A DNA stretch of 64,000 bases from Neomesorhizobium albiziae (GTDB lineage: Bacteria > Pseudomonadota > Alphaproteobacteria > Rhizobiales > Rhizobiaceae): the NCBI RefSeq assembly GCF_900114255.1, contig NZ_FOSL01000019.1, positions 33,189 through 97,188 on the forward strand, given 5' to 3'. Positions 1 through 9,036 of the stretch are shown one piece after another. Each line of letters starts with the position of its first letter. The first letter of the stretch is position 1. Both the position numbers and the translations under genes were made by a program. Under the pieces are notes generated by a model. It searched no databases and had not been told where the DNA came from. It was given only the letters and a program-made list of their open reading frames with translations.

Positions 1-600
1 GGTACCATCATAGCCCCCAACGCCGTCATCGGCGCTGGGGCGCAGGTCGGCCGCGACTGTTTCATCGGCCCGGGGGCAAACATCCAGTATGCCCTGGTTG
101 GCAACCGGGTGATCGTTCACGGCGGCGCGCAGGTCGGTCAGGACGGTTTCGGCTTCGTCGGGGGAGCGCGCGGTCCCGAGCGCATCCCGCAGATCGGCCG
201 CGTCATCATCCAGGACGACGTCGAGATCGGCGCCAATACCACTGTCGACCGCGGCGCCATGGCCGACACCATCATCGGCGAAGGCACCAAGATCGACAAT
301 CTGGTGCAGATTGCACACAATGTACGTATCGGGCGTGGATGCGTTATCGCTGGTCATTGCGGTCTCTCGGGGTCGGTGACCCTCGGCGACTTCGTGATGC
401 TGGGCGGACGCGTCGGTATCGCAGATCATATTTCGATCGGATCGTTCGCGCAGATTGCGGCTTCATCCGGGTTGATGCATGACGTTCCGCAAGGCGAACG
501 CTGGGCTGGGTCCCCGGCGCGCCCCATGCGTGATTTTTTCCGTGAAGTTGCCGCCATCCGCGGCCTGACCAAACCCAGGAAGGGCGACGATAATGGCTGA
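1..600 (+). CDS. lpxD: UDP-3-O-acylglucosamine N-acyltransferase LpxD, C-terminal part
   Basis: The reading frame is open from base 1, so the N-terminus lies outside the window; about 199 of the usual ~340-350 residues are present. LpxD adds the second 3-hydroxyacyl chain to UDP-3-O-acyl-glucosamine in lipid A synthesis, in the cytosol. The visible part is the left-handed beta-helix: repeated hexapeptides of the [LIV]-G-x4 type, then the IAHNVRIG segment that carries the catalytic histidine in known LpxD proteins, then the C-terminal helical tail ([10 protein letters not shown]). It overlaps fabZ by 8 bases, which implies translational coupling within the lpx operon. Confidence 0.95.
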   Translation, partial: GTIIAPNAVIGAGAQVGRDCFIGPGANIQYALVGNRVIVHGGAQVGQDGFGFVGGARGPERIPQIGRVIIQDDVEIGANTTVDRGAMADTIIGEGTKIDNLVQIAHNVRIGRGCVIAGHCGLSGSVTLGDFVMLGGRVGIADHISIGSFAQIAASSGLMHDVPQGERWAGSPARPMRDFFREVAAIRGLTKPRKGDDNG

Positions 601-1063
601 CAATGCCGCAACGGTTCTGGAGACGGTTGACATCATGCAGCTGATGAAGCTGCTGCCGCACCGCTATCCCTTTCTGCTTATTGACCGCGTCGTCGAGATC
701 GACGGGGACAATTCAGCGGTCGGCATCAAGAACGTGACCGCCAATGAACCGCATTTTCAGGGGCATTTCCCCGAACAGCCGGTGATGCCGGGTGTGCTCA
801 TCGTCGAGGCGATGGCGCAGACCGCCGGAGCGATCTGCATCAAGACAGCCGGGATGGACAGGCCGTCGCTGGTCTACTTCATGACCATCGACAACGCGAA
901 GTTCCGGCGTCCGGTCGTGCCCGGCGACCAGCTCAGAATTCACGTCAAGAAACTGAAGCAACGGGGCAATATCTGGAGATTCGCTTGTGAGGCCAAGGTC
1001 GATGACGCCAAGGTCGCGGAAGCCGAAATTTCCGCGATGATGTCCCCCAAGCAGTCCGGCTGA
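593..1063 (+). CDS. fabZ: 3-hydroxyacyl-[ACP] dehydratase FabZ
   Basis: FabZ dehydrates 3-hydroxyacyl-ACP to trans-2-enoyl-ACP in fatty acid elongation and so competes with LpxA and LpxD for hydroxyacyl-ACP. The 156-aa product has the family length. The hot-dog fold signature is clear: [11 protein letters not shown] at about residues 23-33, the catalytic His58 in [11 protein letters not shown], and the catalytic Glu72 in LIVEAMAQT. The start overlaps the lpxD stop, and lpxA begins 12 bases after the fabZ stop. Its place between lpxD and lpxA is the standard proteobacterial arrangement. Confidence 0.97.
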   Translation: MADNAATVLETVDIMQLMKLLPHRYPFLLIDRVVEIDGDNSAVGIKNVTANEPHFQGHFPEQPVMPGVLIVEAMAQTAGAICIKTAGMDRPSLVYFMTIDNAKFRRPVVPGDQLRIHVKKLKQRGNIWRFACEAKVDDAKVAEAEISAMMSPKQSG

Positions 1064-1075
1064 CCGGCGACGTCG

Positions 1076-1909
1076 ATGCAAGCAGAAACTTTCATTCATC
1101 CGATGGCCGTGGTGGAATCCGGCGCCAGGCTCGGGGCAGGGGTTCGCATCGGACCGTTCTGCCATGTCAGCGCCGACGCGGTCCTGGGCGACAACGTCGA
1201 GCTGGTCAGCCACGTCTCCGTCTTGGGCGCTACCGACATCGGCGAGGGCTGCAAGGTCTTCCCGCAGGCGGTGCTGGGTGCTGCGCCGCAAAATCTCAAG
1301 CATCGCGGCACGCGCACGACGTTGACGATCGGCAGGAACACCACCATCCGTGAAGGTGTCACGATGCATGTCGGTTCGGACACCAACCATGGCGCGACGA
1401 GCGTCGGCGAGAACGGCTATTTCATGGCCTATTCGCATGTCGCTCACGACTGCATCATCGGCAACAACGTCACGCTTGCAAATGGCGCGATGCTGGCCGG
1501 TCACTGCGAGATCGGCGACAATGTTGTGATTGGGGGGCTGACGGCCGTCCATCAGTTCGCGCGCATCGGCAACAATGCCTTCCTGTCCGGATGTTCGGCC
1601 ATTCCCGGAGACGTGATTCCGTTTGGCTTCGCGCGTGGCAATCTTGCCAAACTGCGCGGCCTGAATGTCATCGGCATGCGGCGTTCGGGCATGTCGAAAT
1701 CCGACATCCAGCTTGTACGCCAGGCCTACCGCACGATCTTCGACCGGTCGCGAACCATGGCCGAAAACCTCGAAATCGCCCGACGCGATTTCGCCGGTTC
1801 GCCGGTCGCCATGAGCCTGGTCGAATTCCTGTCCAAGCGCGGCACGCGTTATTTCGTGACGCCTCCTCTCGACGATGCTGGCGATGACGGCACCGATGGC
1901 GACGACTGA
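1076..1909 (+). CDS. lpxA: UDP-N-acetylglucosamine acyltransferase LpxA
   Basis: LpxA transfers a 3-hydroxyacyl chain from ACP to the 3-OH of UDP-GlcNAc, the first step of lipid A synthesis. The product is 277 aa, slightly longer than the E. coli enzyme (262). Residues ~1-190 are hexapeptide repeats forming a left-handed beta-helix. The AYSHVAHDC segment places the probable catalytic His at residue 124. The helical C-terminal domain follows (SGMSKSDIQLVRQAYR). A short acidic tail (DDAGDDGTDGDD) overlaps the start of lpxI. Confidence 0.96.
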   Translation: MQAETFIHPMAVVESGARLGAGVRIGPFCHVSADAVLGDNVELVSHVSVLGATDIGEGCKVFPQAVLGAAPQNLKHRGTRTTLTIGRNTTIREGVTMHVGSDTNHGATSVGENGYFMAYSHVAHDCIIGNNVTLANGAMLAGHCEIGDNVVIGGLTAVHQFARIGNNAFLSGCSAIPGDVIPFGFARGNLAKLRGLNVIGMRRSGMSKSDIQLVRQAYRTIFDRSRTMAENLEIARRDFAGSPVAMSLVEFLSKRGTRYFVTPPLDDAGDDGTDGDD

Positions 1910-2789
1910 GGTCGGCCGTATCGAGCTCGGACCGACGGATCGCATTGCGCTGATCGCCGGCAGCGGGCAACTGCCGGTTGATGTGGCCGAAGGGCTGGCG
2001 AAGGCCGGCAAACCGCCTTTCGTGATTGCCGTTGGGGGCCAGGCGGTCGAGCCCGCCGCCTTCCAGCCATATGAGCATGTGACGCTTCCGCTCGAAGCGC
2101 TCGGCGATCTGGTCCCGCTCCTGAAGCGTAACCGCATCACTCATCTGGTGCTTGCGGGTGGCGTGTCAAACCGCCCGAATCTCCGCCGCATCAAATGGAG
2201 CCTGTCTCTGCTCAGGTTCCTGTCCAAGCTCGTCTATATGCTCGCGAAAGGCGACAACGCATTGCTGAGCGCTTTGGTTTCGCATCTTGAGAAAGACGGC
2301 TTCAAGGTGGTGGGCGCGCATGAAATCGTGCCCGACCTTCTGGCGCGGCAGGGCGTCCTTGGCAAAACGCAGCCGTTGGCCGCCGACTGGCGCGACATCG
2401 ATGCGGCGCTGGAAGCGGCACTCGCCATCGGTCGGCTCGACATTGGCCAGGCCGCGATCGCGGTGGGTGGCCGGGCAATCGCGCTGGAGGGTGTCGAAGG
2501 GACCGACGCGTTGCTCGAGCGCACGAAGGGCCTTCGAAGCAATGGCCGCATCGCAGGCATCAAGCGTGGCGTTCTGGTCAAGTGCGCCAAGCCCGGGCAG
2601 GAGTTGCGAGCCGATTTGCCGACGATCGGACCCAACACCATTGAACGCGCGCACGCCGCCGGTCTGGCTGGCGTGGCGGTCGAGGCCGAGCGGGCGCTTG
2701 TTCTCGAATTCGGCAAGACCATTGATCTTGCCGACAAGCTCGGTCTCTTTGTGATCGGTCTCGACAAGGTCGCAAACGATGAGCGCTGA
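1875..2789 (+). CDS. lpxI: UDP-2,3-diacylglucosamine pyrophosphatase LpxI
   Basis: LpxI (formerly DUF1009) hydrolyses UDP-2,3-diacylglucosamine to lipid X and UMP; in most alphaproteobacteria it replaces the unrelated LpxH. The frame gives 304 aa from 1875, but ATG codons at 1884 and 1896 are also possible and would shorten the unusual ~35-base overlap with lpxA. Recognisable family segments are IALIAGSGQLP near the N-terminus and the GVLVKCAKPGQE...DLPTIGPNTIERA block in the C-terminal domain. The stop overlaps the lpxB start by 11 bases. Position between lpxA and lpxB supports the assignment. Confidence 0.93.
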   Translation: MLAMTAPMATTEVGRIELGPTDRIALIAGSGQLPVDVAEGLAKAGKPPFVIAVGGQAVEPAAFQPYEHVTLPLEALGDLVPLLKRNRITHLVLAGGVSNRPNLRRIKWSLSLLRFLSKLVYMLAKGDNALLSALVSHLEKDGFKVVGAHEIVPDLLARQGVLGKTQPLAADWRDIDAALEAALAIGRLDIGQAAIAVGGRAIALEGVEGTDALLERTKGLRSNGRIAGIKRGVLVKCAKPGQELRADLPTIGPNTIERAHAAGLAGVAVEAERALVLEFGKTIDLADKLGLFVIGLDKVANDER

Positions 2790-3951
2790 ACGTCCCCTTC
2801 GGATCGCAATCGTCGCCGGGGAAGAGTCCGGCGACCTGCTTGGCGCCGACCTCATCCGGGCGCTCGAAACCGCTCGCGGCGGCGCCGTCGAACTGATCGG
2901 CGTCGGCGGGCGCCACCTCCAGGTTCTCGGTCTGAAATCGCTGTTCGATCCCGCCGCGATCGCGCTTATGGGCGCTTCGGCGATCGTCAGGGATCTGCCG
3001 CGGCTGATCGCGCGCATCCATTCGACGGCCAAAACGATAGCGGATGCTGAGCCGGATTGCCTTATCACCATCGACAGCCCGGAATTCACCTTGCGCGTCG
3101 CCAAGAAAGTGAGGGCAAGGAACCCGAAGATCCCGATCATCCACTATGTCTGCCCGAGCATCTGGGCCTGGCGTCCGTCGCGGGCAGCGGAAATGCAGCC
3201 CTATGTCGACCATGTGCTGTGCGTGCTGCCGTTCGAGGTCGACGAATTGAGAAGGTTATCCGGGCCGCCCGGCACCTATGTCGGTCACCGCCTGACCTAC
3301 GACACCGGCATCCTGCACGCCGCCCGCCACCAGTCCGAACGCCAGAAACCCTCGTCTCAGGACGAAAAAACGCTGCTCGTGCTGCCCGGCTCGCGCAAGA
3401 GCGAGGTGAGGGGGTTGCTCGGCGCCTTCGGCGAGACGATCGACATTCTGCGGCAGCGCGGCAATCGGCTGCGGCTCTTGATCCCGACGGTGCCGCATGT
3501 AGCCGAACTCGTCGAAGCCGAAACCGCGAAATGGCCGCAGCACCCGGAGATCATCCTCGACCCCGCCCGGAAATGGCAGGCTTTCGGCGAGGCCGACGCG
3601 GCGCTCGCCGCTTCCGGCACCGTGTCGCTGGAACTCGCGCTGTGCCGGGTGCCGCTGCTCGCATGCTACAGGGTGGACCGGCTGATGCGGCTGTTCCTGG
3701 GCCTGATCACCGTCTGGTCGGCATCCCTGCCCAATCTGATCGCCGACAGGGCAGTGGTGCCCGAATATTACGACTTTTCAATTCGGCCGGGCATGCTTGC
3801 GCGGCAGATCGAACAGTTGATGACCACGGACAGCGATGCCCGGCGCCTGCAGTTGAACGGCTTCACCGAGATCAAGAAACGCATGACGACCATGCGCAGG
3901 CCGGGTGCGGTCGCCGCAGACGTCGTACTCGGCTATATCCAAGCGAAATGA
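2779..3951 (+). CDS. lpxB: Lipid-A-disaccharide synthase LpxB
   Basis: LpxB is a GT19 glycosyltransferase that joins lipid X to UDP-2,3-diacylglucosamine, giving the tetra-acylated disaccharide at the inner membrane. The product has 390 aa, the family length. N-terminal AGEESGDLLGADLI and the central HYVCPSIWAWRPSRA block are diagnostic; the LPGSRKSEV loop and the SGTVSLELAL segment belong to the nucleotide-sugar-binding half. It is the last gene of the lpx run; downstream, hspQ lies on the opposite strand. Confidence 0.97.
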   Translation: MSAERPLRIAIVAGEESGDLLGADLIRALETARGGAVELIGVGGRHLQVLGLKSLFDPAAIALMGASAIVRDLPRLIARIHSTAKTIADAEPDCLITIDSPEFTLRVAKKVRARNPKIPIIHYVCPSIWAWRPSRAAEMQPYVDHVLCVLPFEVDELRRLSGPPGTYVGHRLTYDTGILHAARHQSERQKPSSQDEKTLLVLPGSRKSEVRGLLGAFGETIDILRQRGNRLRLLIPTVPHVAELVEAETAKWPQHPEIILDPARKWQAFGEADAALAASGTVSLELALCRVPLLACYRVDRLMRLFLGLITVWSASLPNLIADRAVVPEYYDFSIRPGMLARQIEQLMTTDSDARRLQLNGFTEIKKRMTTMRRPGAVAADVVLGYIQAK

Positions 3952-3994
3952 GTGGGCGAGGCGCGCGGCAGCGGCGTTTCATTCTCGCCCGTCG

Positions 3995-4327
3995 TCAGTG
4001 ATGGATTTTGGCCTTGGGCGCGTAGCTGCCGTCGGGCGCCCTGTCGAACATCTCGCGCAGCTGAGGGTGGCGGACCGGCTCGCCGGTCTCGTCCTCGAGC
4101 AGGTTCTGCTCCGACACATAGGCGATGTATTCGGTCTCGGAATTTTCGGCGAGCAGGTGATAGAACGGCTGGTCCCTGCGTGGCCGCACGTCAGCCGGGA
4201 TCGCCTCGTACCATTCCTCGGTGTTGTTGAACTGCGGGTCGACATCGAAAATGACGCCCCGGAACGGAAAAAGCCGGTGGCGAACCACCTGGCCGATTCT
4301 GAATTTTGCAGTCTTCACGTCGTTCAT
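3995..4327 (-). CDS. hspQ: Heat shock protein HspQ (YccV-like)
   Basis: A 110-aa protein of the HspQ/YccV (hemimethylated-DNA-binding domain) family. In enterobacteria HspQ is a specificity factor for the Lon protease and was also reported to bind hemimethylated oriC DNA; which role holds here is unknown. Family hallmarks are KFRIGQVVRHRLFPFRGVIFDVDP at residues ~7-31, then WYEAIP and the QPFYHLLAE strand, ending in an acidic EDETGEPVRHP stretch. It is a single gene, convergent with lpxB across a 43-base gap. Confidence 0.9.
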   Translation of the reverse strand: MNDVKTAKFRIGQVVRHRLFPFRGVIFDVDPQFNNTEEWYEAIPADVRPRRDQPFYHLLAENSETEYIAYVSEQNLLEDETGEPVRHPQLREMFDRAPDGSYAPKAKIHH

Positions 4328-4442
4328 CTTAAACCTCTCGCGCTATTTGGCGCAGCCGGCTCAGCATTTCAATCCCGTACGCCTTGACGCGCTGTTCAAC
4401 AACGCGATAGCGCGGCTGAAAGTTTTACCGCTGGGATAGAAC

Positions 4443-5405
4443 ATGACGGACGTCATCGGCCTCGTACTGCCGTTCTTCGGGCTCATTTTCCTGGGTTTCG
4501 CGGTGGCGCGCATTACCCGGCAGCCACTCGAAGCGCTGGGCTGGATGAACACGTTCATCATCTACGTGGCGCTGCCGGCGCTGTTTTTCCAGCTTCTCGC
4601 CAAGACGCCGATCGAGCGCCTGACCGAGTGGAGCTATATTTTCGGTTCGGTGTTTTCCACCTTCGTCATCTTCGTGCTGATGTTTTCGATCTCTGTCGCC
4701 GTGGCGCGCGGCGCGATTGCCGAAGCGACCATCAAGGGCCTGGCCGCGGCTTACGGAAACATCGGCTACATGGGGCCGGGGCTGGCGCTGCTTGCCTTCG
4801 GCGAAGAGGCGGCGGTGCCGGTAGCGCTGATCTTCTGCTTCGAGAATATCATGCATTTCGCTATCGCGCCGATGATGATGGCGCTGTCCGGCGGGGAGAA
4901 AGCGCCTCCGGGCGTATTGGTGCTAAGCGTCGTGAAGAAGATCGCGCTGCATCCTTTCATCATCGCTACGGCAATCGGGGTTTTCGCCGCGTATTTGGAA
5001 TTCCGGCCGCCGATGCCGGTCGAGCGCCTACTCGATTATCTGGCGCGCGCGGCAGCACCTTGCGCGCTGTTTGCCATGGGCGTGACCCTGGCGCTGCGTC
5101 CGCTCAACCGGGTACCGCACGAACTCGGGCTGATCGCGGCGCTGAAACTCGTCCTGCATCCGCTGCTTTGTTACGTGGTGCTGAGCTGGGTCGGCAAGTT
5201 TTCCGAGATATGGCTGTTTTCGGCAGTGCTGCTTGCCGCACTGCCGACCGCCACAAACGTCTTCGTCATTGCCCAGCAATATGGTGTCTGGGTGCAGCGC
5301 GCCTCGGCAAGCATCCTGCTGACCACGGTTCTCTCCGTCGGCACGGTGACGGCGCTTCTCTACATGATCAAGACGGGCATTCTACCGCCGGATCTGTTTC
5401 CGTAG
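4443..5405 (+). CDS. AEC (auxin efflux carrier) family transporter
   Basis: A 320-aa integral membrane protein with about ten hydrophobic segments in two five-helix halves, as in the AEC family (bile/arsenite/riboflavin transporter fold). Bacterial members carry malonate, malate, other organic anions or unknown substrates; nothing here fixes the substrate. Recognisable points are PFFGLIFLGFAVAR at the N-terminus and GNIGYMGPGLALLAFG in helix 4, plus ALPTATNVFVIAQQYG near the C-terminus, which is strongly conserved in this family. Its 3' end overlaps the convergent hydroxylase gene by 24 bases. Confidence 0.85.
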   Translation: MTDVIGLVLPFFGLIFLGFAVARITRQPLEALGWMNTFIIYVALPALFFQLLAKTPIERLTEWSYIFGSVFSTFVIFVLMFSISVAVARGAIAEATIKGLAAAYGNIGYMGPGLALLAFGEEAAVPVALIFCFENIMHFAIAPMMMALSGGEKAPPGVLVLSVVKKIALHPFIIATAIGVFAAYLEFRPPMPVERLLDYLARAAAPCALFAMGVTLALRPLNRVPHELGLIAALKLVLHPLLCYVVLSWVGKFSEIWLFSAVLLAALPTATNVFVIAQQYGVWVQRASASILLTTVLSVGTVTALLYMIKTGILPPDLFP

Positions 5406-6581
5406 ATCGGAAAAGACCGAACGCAGGCCGCTGCCCGTGCGCAGCCCTTCGCGCATGAACAGCGCGCGCAGCGGCGCAAAGCCTCCAAGCACGGTCAGCC
5501 CGGCGCTGCGCAGCAACTGCGCGGGGATAACATTCGACAGCAGCGACAGGTTGAGCAGGTTCACCGCGCCAGTGCGGGCAAAGATATCCGGGCGGCGGCG
5601 ACGATCATAAGCGGCAAGCGCTCGCTTGAAACCTGGATCATCGACGTTTTCGGAAGCAATACCAATAAGTTCCTGCACGTCCCTGATGCCGAGGTTAAGC
5701 CCCTGCGCCCCAATGGGCGGGAAGATATGCGCGGCTTCGCCTATCAACGCGACGCGGTTCTGGGCAAAACGTGCCGGCAGGCCCGCCGACAGCAGGTAGA
5801 CCTGGCGGCCGGGTTCGACCGTCACGCGTCCAAGCATCGACTGCATGCGGTCTTCGACGCGCCGCGACAGTTCGGCGTCGTCCAGCGCCGACAGTTCTTC
5901 GGCTTCGGCCGGCTTGACCACCCAGACAAGGCTCGACCGCTCACCCGGCAGCGGCACCTGCGTGAACGGGCCGGTCTCGGTATGGAACTCGGTGGATGTG
6001 TCGGCGTGCCCACGAGCATGGGAGAACGTCAGCACCAGCGCCGCCTGTTCGTAACGGTGCATCGTGGTGGTGATTCCGGCGGCCTCGCGCGCCGCCGAGC
6101 CGCGCCCATCCGCCGCGACGGCAAGAGCTGCGGCGACAGCGGTTCCATCGTCAAGATGTGCGGTGACGTTGTCGTCGGCGATATCCCAGCGTGTCACCAG
6201 GGCTTTGCGCCAACCAATATTCGGCTCAGCGACCACCGCGTTTTCCAGCGCATCACTTAAAACTCCGTTCGGGATGTTCAGCCCGAAAGCCTGCTCGCCG
6301 ATTTCACTGGCACGGAAGGTGACAACCGGGCTGCGGATCAGCCGTTTCGTGGCGTCGACGATACGCATGACGCGCAGCGGCGCCGTTTTCGCCCGAATCG
6401 GCTCGATGACGCCGAGGCCGTCGAGAAACTGGATCGCCGGATTCATCAGCGCAGTGGTGCGCCGGTCGTCCTTGCGGATCTCTGGGCCGATCAGGGTGAT
6501 GGCGAAGCCGGCCCTGGCGAGGCCGAGTGCCGCGATCAGGCCGGCAGGCCCGGTTCCGGCGACGAGGATTTGCGGTGGCAT
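5382..6581 (-). CDS. UbiH/UbiF/COQ6-family FAD-dependent hydroxylase
   Basis: A 399-aa flavoprotein monooxygenase. Starting at the ATG at 6581 puts the dinucleotide-binding motif (ILVAGTGPAGLIAALGLARAG) at residues ~4-24; an upstream in-frame extension to 6677 has no family similarity. The second FAD motif, ALIGEAAHIFPPIGAQGLNLG, and the following GIRD are typical of the ubiquinone hydroxylase family, which hydroxylates the ring of ubiquinone precursors at the membrane. The note of caution is that GEAAH replaces the usual GDAAH. Substrate position (C1, C5 or C6) cannot be told from sequence; rhizobia often have a single UbiL-like enzyme with relaxed position specificity. Confidence 0.82.
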   Translation of the reverse strand: MPPQILVAGTGPAGLIAALGLARAGFAITLIGPEIRKDDRRTTALMNPAIQFLDGLGVIEPIRAKTAPLRVMRIVDATKRLIRSPVVTFRASEIGEQAFGLNIPNGVLSDALENAVVAEPNIGWRKALVTRWDIADDNVTAHLDDGTAVAAALAVAADGRGSAAREAAGITTTMHRYEQAALVLTFSHARGHADTSTEFHTETGPFTQVPLPGERSSLVWVVKPAEAEELSALDDAELSRRVEDRMQSMLGRVTVEPGRQVYLLSAGLPARFAQNRVALIGEAAHIFPPIGAQGLNLGIRDVQELIGIASENVDDPGFKRALAAYDRRRRPDIFARTGAVNLLNLSLLSNVIPAQLLRSAGLTVLGGFAPLRALFMREGLRTGSGLRSVFSDLRKQIRR

Positions 6582-6703
6582 CGATGTGTTCAAGGCAATG
6601 ACCGGCAGTTGCACCGCATGGCGGCGCTGGAATACGAACAACGCTGCGTATATGGCAGCATGAGTGCGTGTCATCAACGCGGCGTTTCATCCCAACGGGC
6701 ATC

Positions 6704-7588
6704 ATGGCCGACGATAACGGCAGTTTCGAGAATCTCGACCGGGCAGGGCAGGTAACCGCCAGTGTCGTCCGGCGCCCCCGGTTCGCCGTCAATCTGGTGC
6801 TGGCGCTCGCCGTCTCGCTGTCCTGGTTTGTGCTCATAGCGATGTCGGTGCGCAGTGCGACGGTTGCGCCGGGCGAAAGCGGGCCCGGCGCTGAACTCCT
6901 GCCTTCCATGCCGTTTCCGTTGCCGGCATTTCTCGAGCAATTCCTGCAATTGTGCCTGACGCCAAACCCCGTGGGCGGATCCCTCGCCAGCTACGCCGCG
7001 CTTTCGCTGATGTGGTTTTTGATGGCTCTGGCGATGATGCTGCCGTCGGCTGCACCGATGATCCGCACCTATTGCGAAATCGCAGACACCGCGCGGGCAA
7101 GGGGCGAAAAGGTGGTGCATCCGCTGGTTCTCGTCGCGGGTTATCTCCTGGTCTGGCTCGTCGCCTCGCTGGGCTTTGCCGGGCTTTCGCTGGGGGTGCA
7201 GGCGATGGCGGCAACGCCCGCGCTCACACCCGTGCAAGGCATGGCCGGAGCTGCGGCGTTGATTGTTGCGGGGCTTTACCAGTTCAGCGGGCTGAAGGAG
7301 GCTTGCCTCAAGAAATGCCGCAACCCATTCACCACACTGTTTTCCCGCTGGAGCACGCGTCCGTCCCGCATCTTCCGGCTCGGCATCGATCAGGGTGTGT
7401 GGTGCCTCGGCTGCTGTTGGGGGCTGATGCTGGTGATGTTTGCCGCCGGGCTGATGAACGTGTTCTGGATGGCGTTGCTTGCGCTGTTTACCACCGTGGA
7501 AAAACAGGTTGATGGCAGGTTTCCCGGCCGCGTGGCGGGTGCAATACTGCTTGTATGGGCGGCGGCGCTGCTATTAATCTCCGCCTGA
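6704..7588 (+). CDS. DUF2182 integral membrane protein
   Basis: A membrane protein of 294 aa from the ATG at 6704 (a GTG at 6668 would give 306). Hydrophobic segments lie near residues ~25-45, ~90-110, ~135-160, ~170-195, ~225-255 and at the extreme C-terminus. The CLGCCWGLMLVMFAAGLMN motif, with a C-x2-CC cluster ahead of a transmembrane helix, is the signature of DUF2182, often labelled a predicted metal-binding membrane protein. It is followed after 15 bases by a DUF1326 gene, a pairing common in proteobacteria. Function is unknown. It is divergent from the UbiH-type gene. Confidence 0.82.
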   Translation: MADDNGSFENLDRAGQVTASVVRRPRFAVNLVLALAVSLSWFVLIAMSVRSATVAPGESGPGAELLPSMPFPLPAFLEQFLQLCLTPNPVGGSLASYAALSLMWFLMALAMMLPSAAPMIRTYCEIADTARARGEKVVHPLVLVAGYLLVWLVASLGFAGLSLGVQAMAATPALTPVQGMAGAAALIVAGLYQFSGLKEACLKKCRNPFTTLFSRWSTRPSRIFRLGIDQGVWCLGCCWGLMLVMFAAGLMNVFWMALLALFTTVEKQVDGRFPGRVAGAILLVWAAALLLISA

Positions 7589-7603
7589 GACGAGGGACGT
7601 AGG

Positions 7604-8218
7604 ATGAAAGAGCAGAGCTGGGCGATGAAGGGGGAACTCGTCCTCTCCTGCAATTGCACGGTTTTCTGCCCATGCGTGCTGTCGCTTGGCGGCCATCCGC
7701 CGACCGAAGGTTATTGCCAGACCTGGGCTGGCTTTCGCATCGATGCCGGTCATTTCGGAGAGGTCGATCTTTCCGGCCTCAATCTCGGCCTGATCATGGA
7801 AATTCCGGGCTATATGAGCCGCGGCAACTGGACAGCCGGCCTGTTCATCGACCAGCGCGCCTCGATTTACGCCGTGAAGGCGATCAGCAAGATTTTCACC
7901 GGCAAGGCCGGCGGCACCACCTCGCTTTTGTCGATCCTGGTCGGCAAGTTCCTCGGTGTCGAACAGGTGCCGATCACTTACGAGACAAAGGACAAGACTC
8001 GTGTCTTCCAGATTCCAAAAATCATCGACGGCGCCATCACGCCCGTTCCCGGCAAAAGCCGCGATGCAGACACCGTGATCAGCAATTCGGAATACTGGAT
8101 CGCGCCTGAAATCATCGTGGCGAAGTCCGACAAGAGCAGGCTGAGGGCCTTCGGTCGCAACTGGAATTTCGCCGGACGCTCGGCTGAGATCTGCAAGCTT
8201 GATTGGCGCGGCCCGTGA
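7604..8218 (+). CDS. DUF1326 domain-containing protein
   Basis: A 204-aa protein with the DUF1326 signature: WAMKGELVLSCNCTVFCPC near the N-terminus, giving three closely spaced cysteines (C-x-C-x4-C-x-C pattern), then GYCQTW. The central region has the family's GLFIDQRAS segment. Function is unknown; the cysteine cluster and the constant partnership with DUF2182 membrane proteins suggest a redox or metal role, which is inference. It overlaps the likely GTG start of pcs by 4 bases (GTGA), so it is probably co-translated with pcs. Confidence 0.82.
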   Translation: MKEQSWAMKGELVLSCNCTVFCPCVLSLGGHPPTEGYCQTWAGFRIDAGHFGEVDLSGLNLGLIMEIPGYMSRGNWTAGLFIDQRASIYAVKAISKIFTGKAGGTTSLLSILVGKFLGVEQVPITYETKDKTRVFQIPKIIDGAITPVPGKSRDADTVISNSEYWIAPEIIVAKSDKSRLRAFGRNWNFAGRSAEICKLDWRGP

Positions 8219-9033
8219 GCAAGCGCTCAGATGCCATGAAAGCTGGCAAAAAGCTCGCCGACCGCATCCCGCGGCCGAAAAAGAAGGTGACCTGGCCGCA
8301 GGCGAGGGCGTTTTCCGTTCATCTGCTGACGGCCTCCGGCTCGTTTCTTGCATTCCTGTCGCTGGTGGCGGCAAGCGAAGAGAGCTGGACGTTGATGTTC
8401 CTGTGGCTCGGACTGGCGCTGTTGGTGGATGGCATTGACGGGCCCATCGCGCGCAAACTCGACGTCAAGGAAGTTTTGCCGACCTGGTCGGGCGAACTCC
8501 TCGACAACATCATCGACTATGTGACCTACGTCATCATTCCCGCATTCGCGCTCTACCAGCGCGGCTTCATGGGTGAGGGGCTTTCGTTCCTTTCAGCGGC
8601 GATCATCGTGGTGTCGAGCGCCATCTACTATGCCGACACCGGAATGAAGACGAAGGAGAACTTCTTCAAAGGGTTTCCGGTGGTCTGGAACATGGTGGTG
8701 TTCACTCTGTTTGTCATCGAACCCGGGCAATGGGTGTCCTTCGCCGTCGTGGTGATCGCTGGTATTCTCACCTTCGTACCGATAAATTTCCTGCATCCGG
8801 TGCGCGTGGTCAGGCTGAGGCCGCTCAATCTCGGCGTGACGCTTCTGTGGTGCGCTTTCGGCGCGCTGGCGCTCGCGCAATCGGCGATGGCGCAGTTCTA
8901 CAATCAGATCGGCGTGCTCGGCGAGCACGTCAGTGTGGTGACCAAGATCGGCATCTCTGTCACCGGCATCTATCTCTTCGCCATCGGCGGCATCATGCAG
9001 CTTTTCCCCACTCTCGGCCTGAAGAAGACCTGA
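8215..9033 (+). CDS. pcs: Phosphatidylcholine synthase (CDP-diacylglycerol:choline transferase)
   Basis: Pcs condenses choline with CDP-diacylglycerol to phosphatidylcholine at the inner membrane, a lipid characteristic of rhizobia and other host-associated alphaproteobacteria. The CDP-alcohol phosphotransferase motif is present with all acidic residues: DG-x2-AR, then G-x3-D-x3-D (DGPIARK...WSGELLDNIIDY). About eight hydrophobic segments follow. I start it at the GTG at 8215, which overlaps the DUF1326 stop; TTG at 8203 and ATG at 8236 are alternatives, the last being closest to the length of known Pcs proteins. Confidence 0.93.
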   Translation: MSKRSDAMKAGKKLADRIPRPKKKVTWPQARAFSVHLLTASGSFLAFLSLVAASEESWTLMFLWLGLALLVDGIDGPIARKLDVKEVLPTWSGELLDNIIDYVTYVIIPAFALYQRGFMGEGLSFLSAAIIVVSSAIYYADTGMKTKENFFKGFPVVWNMVVFTLFVIEPGQWVSFAVVVIAGILTFVPINFLHPVRVVRLRPLNLGVTLLWCAFGALALAQSAMAQFYNQIGVLGEHVSVVTKIGISVTGIYLFAIGGIMQLFPTLGLKKT

Positions 9034-9036
9034 ACC

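Noticed and set aside
713..2140. Long minus-strand frame (475 codons) across fabZ-lpxA-lpxI
   Set aside because: It is a high-GC shadow of three clear plus-strand genes and shows no domain.
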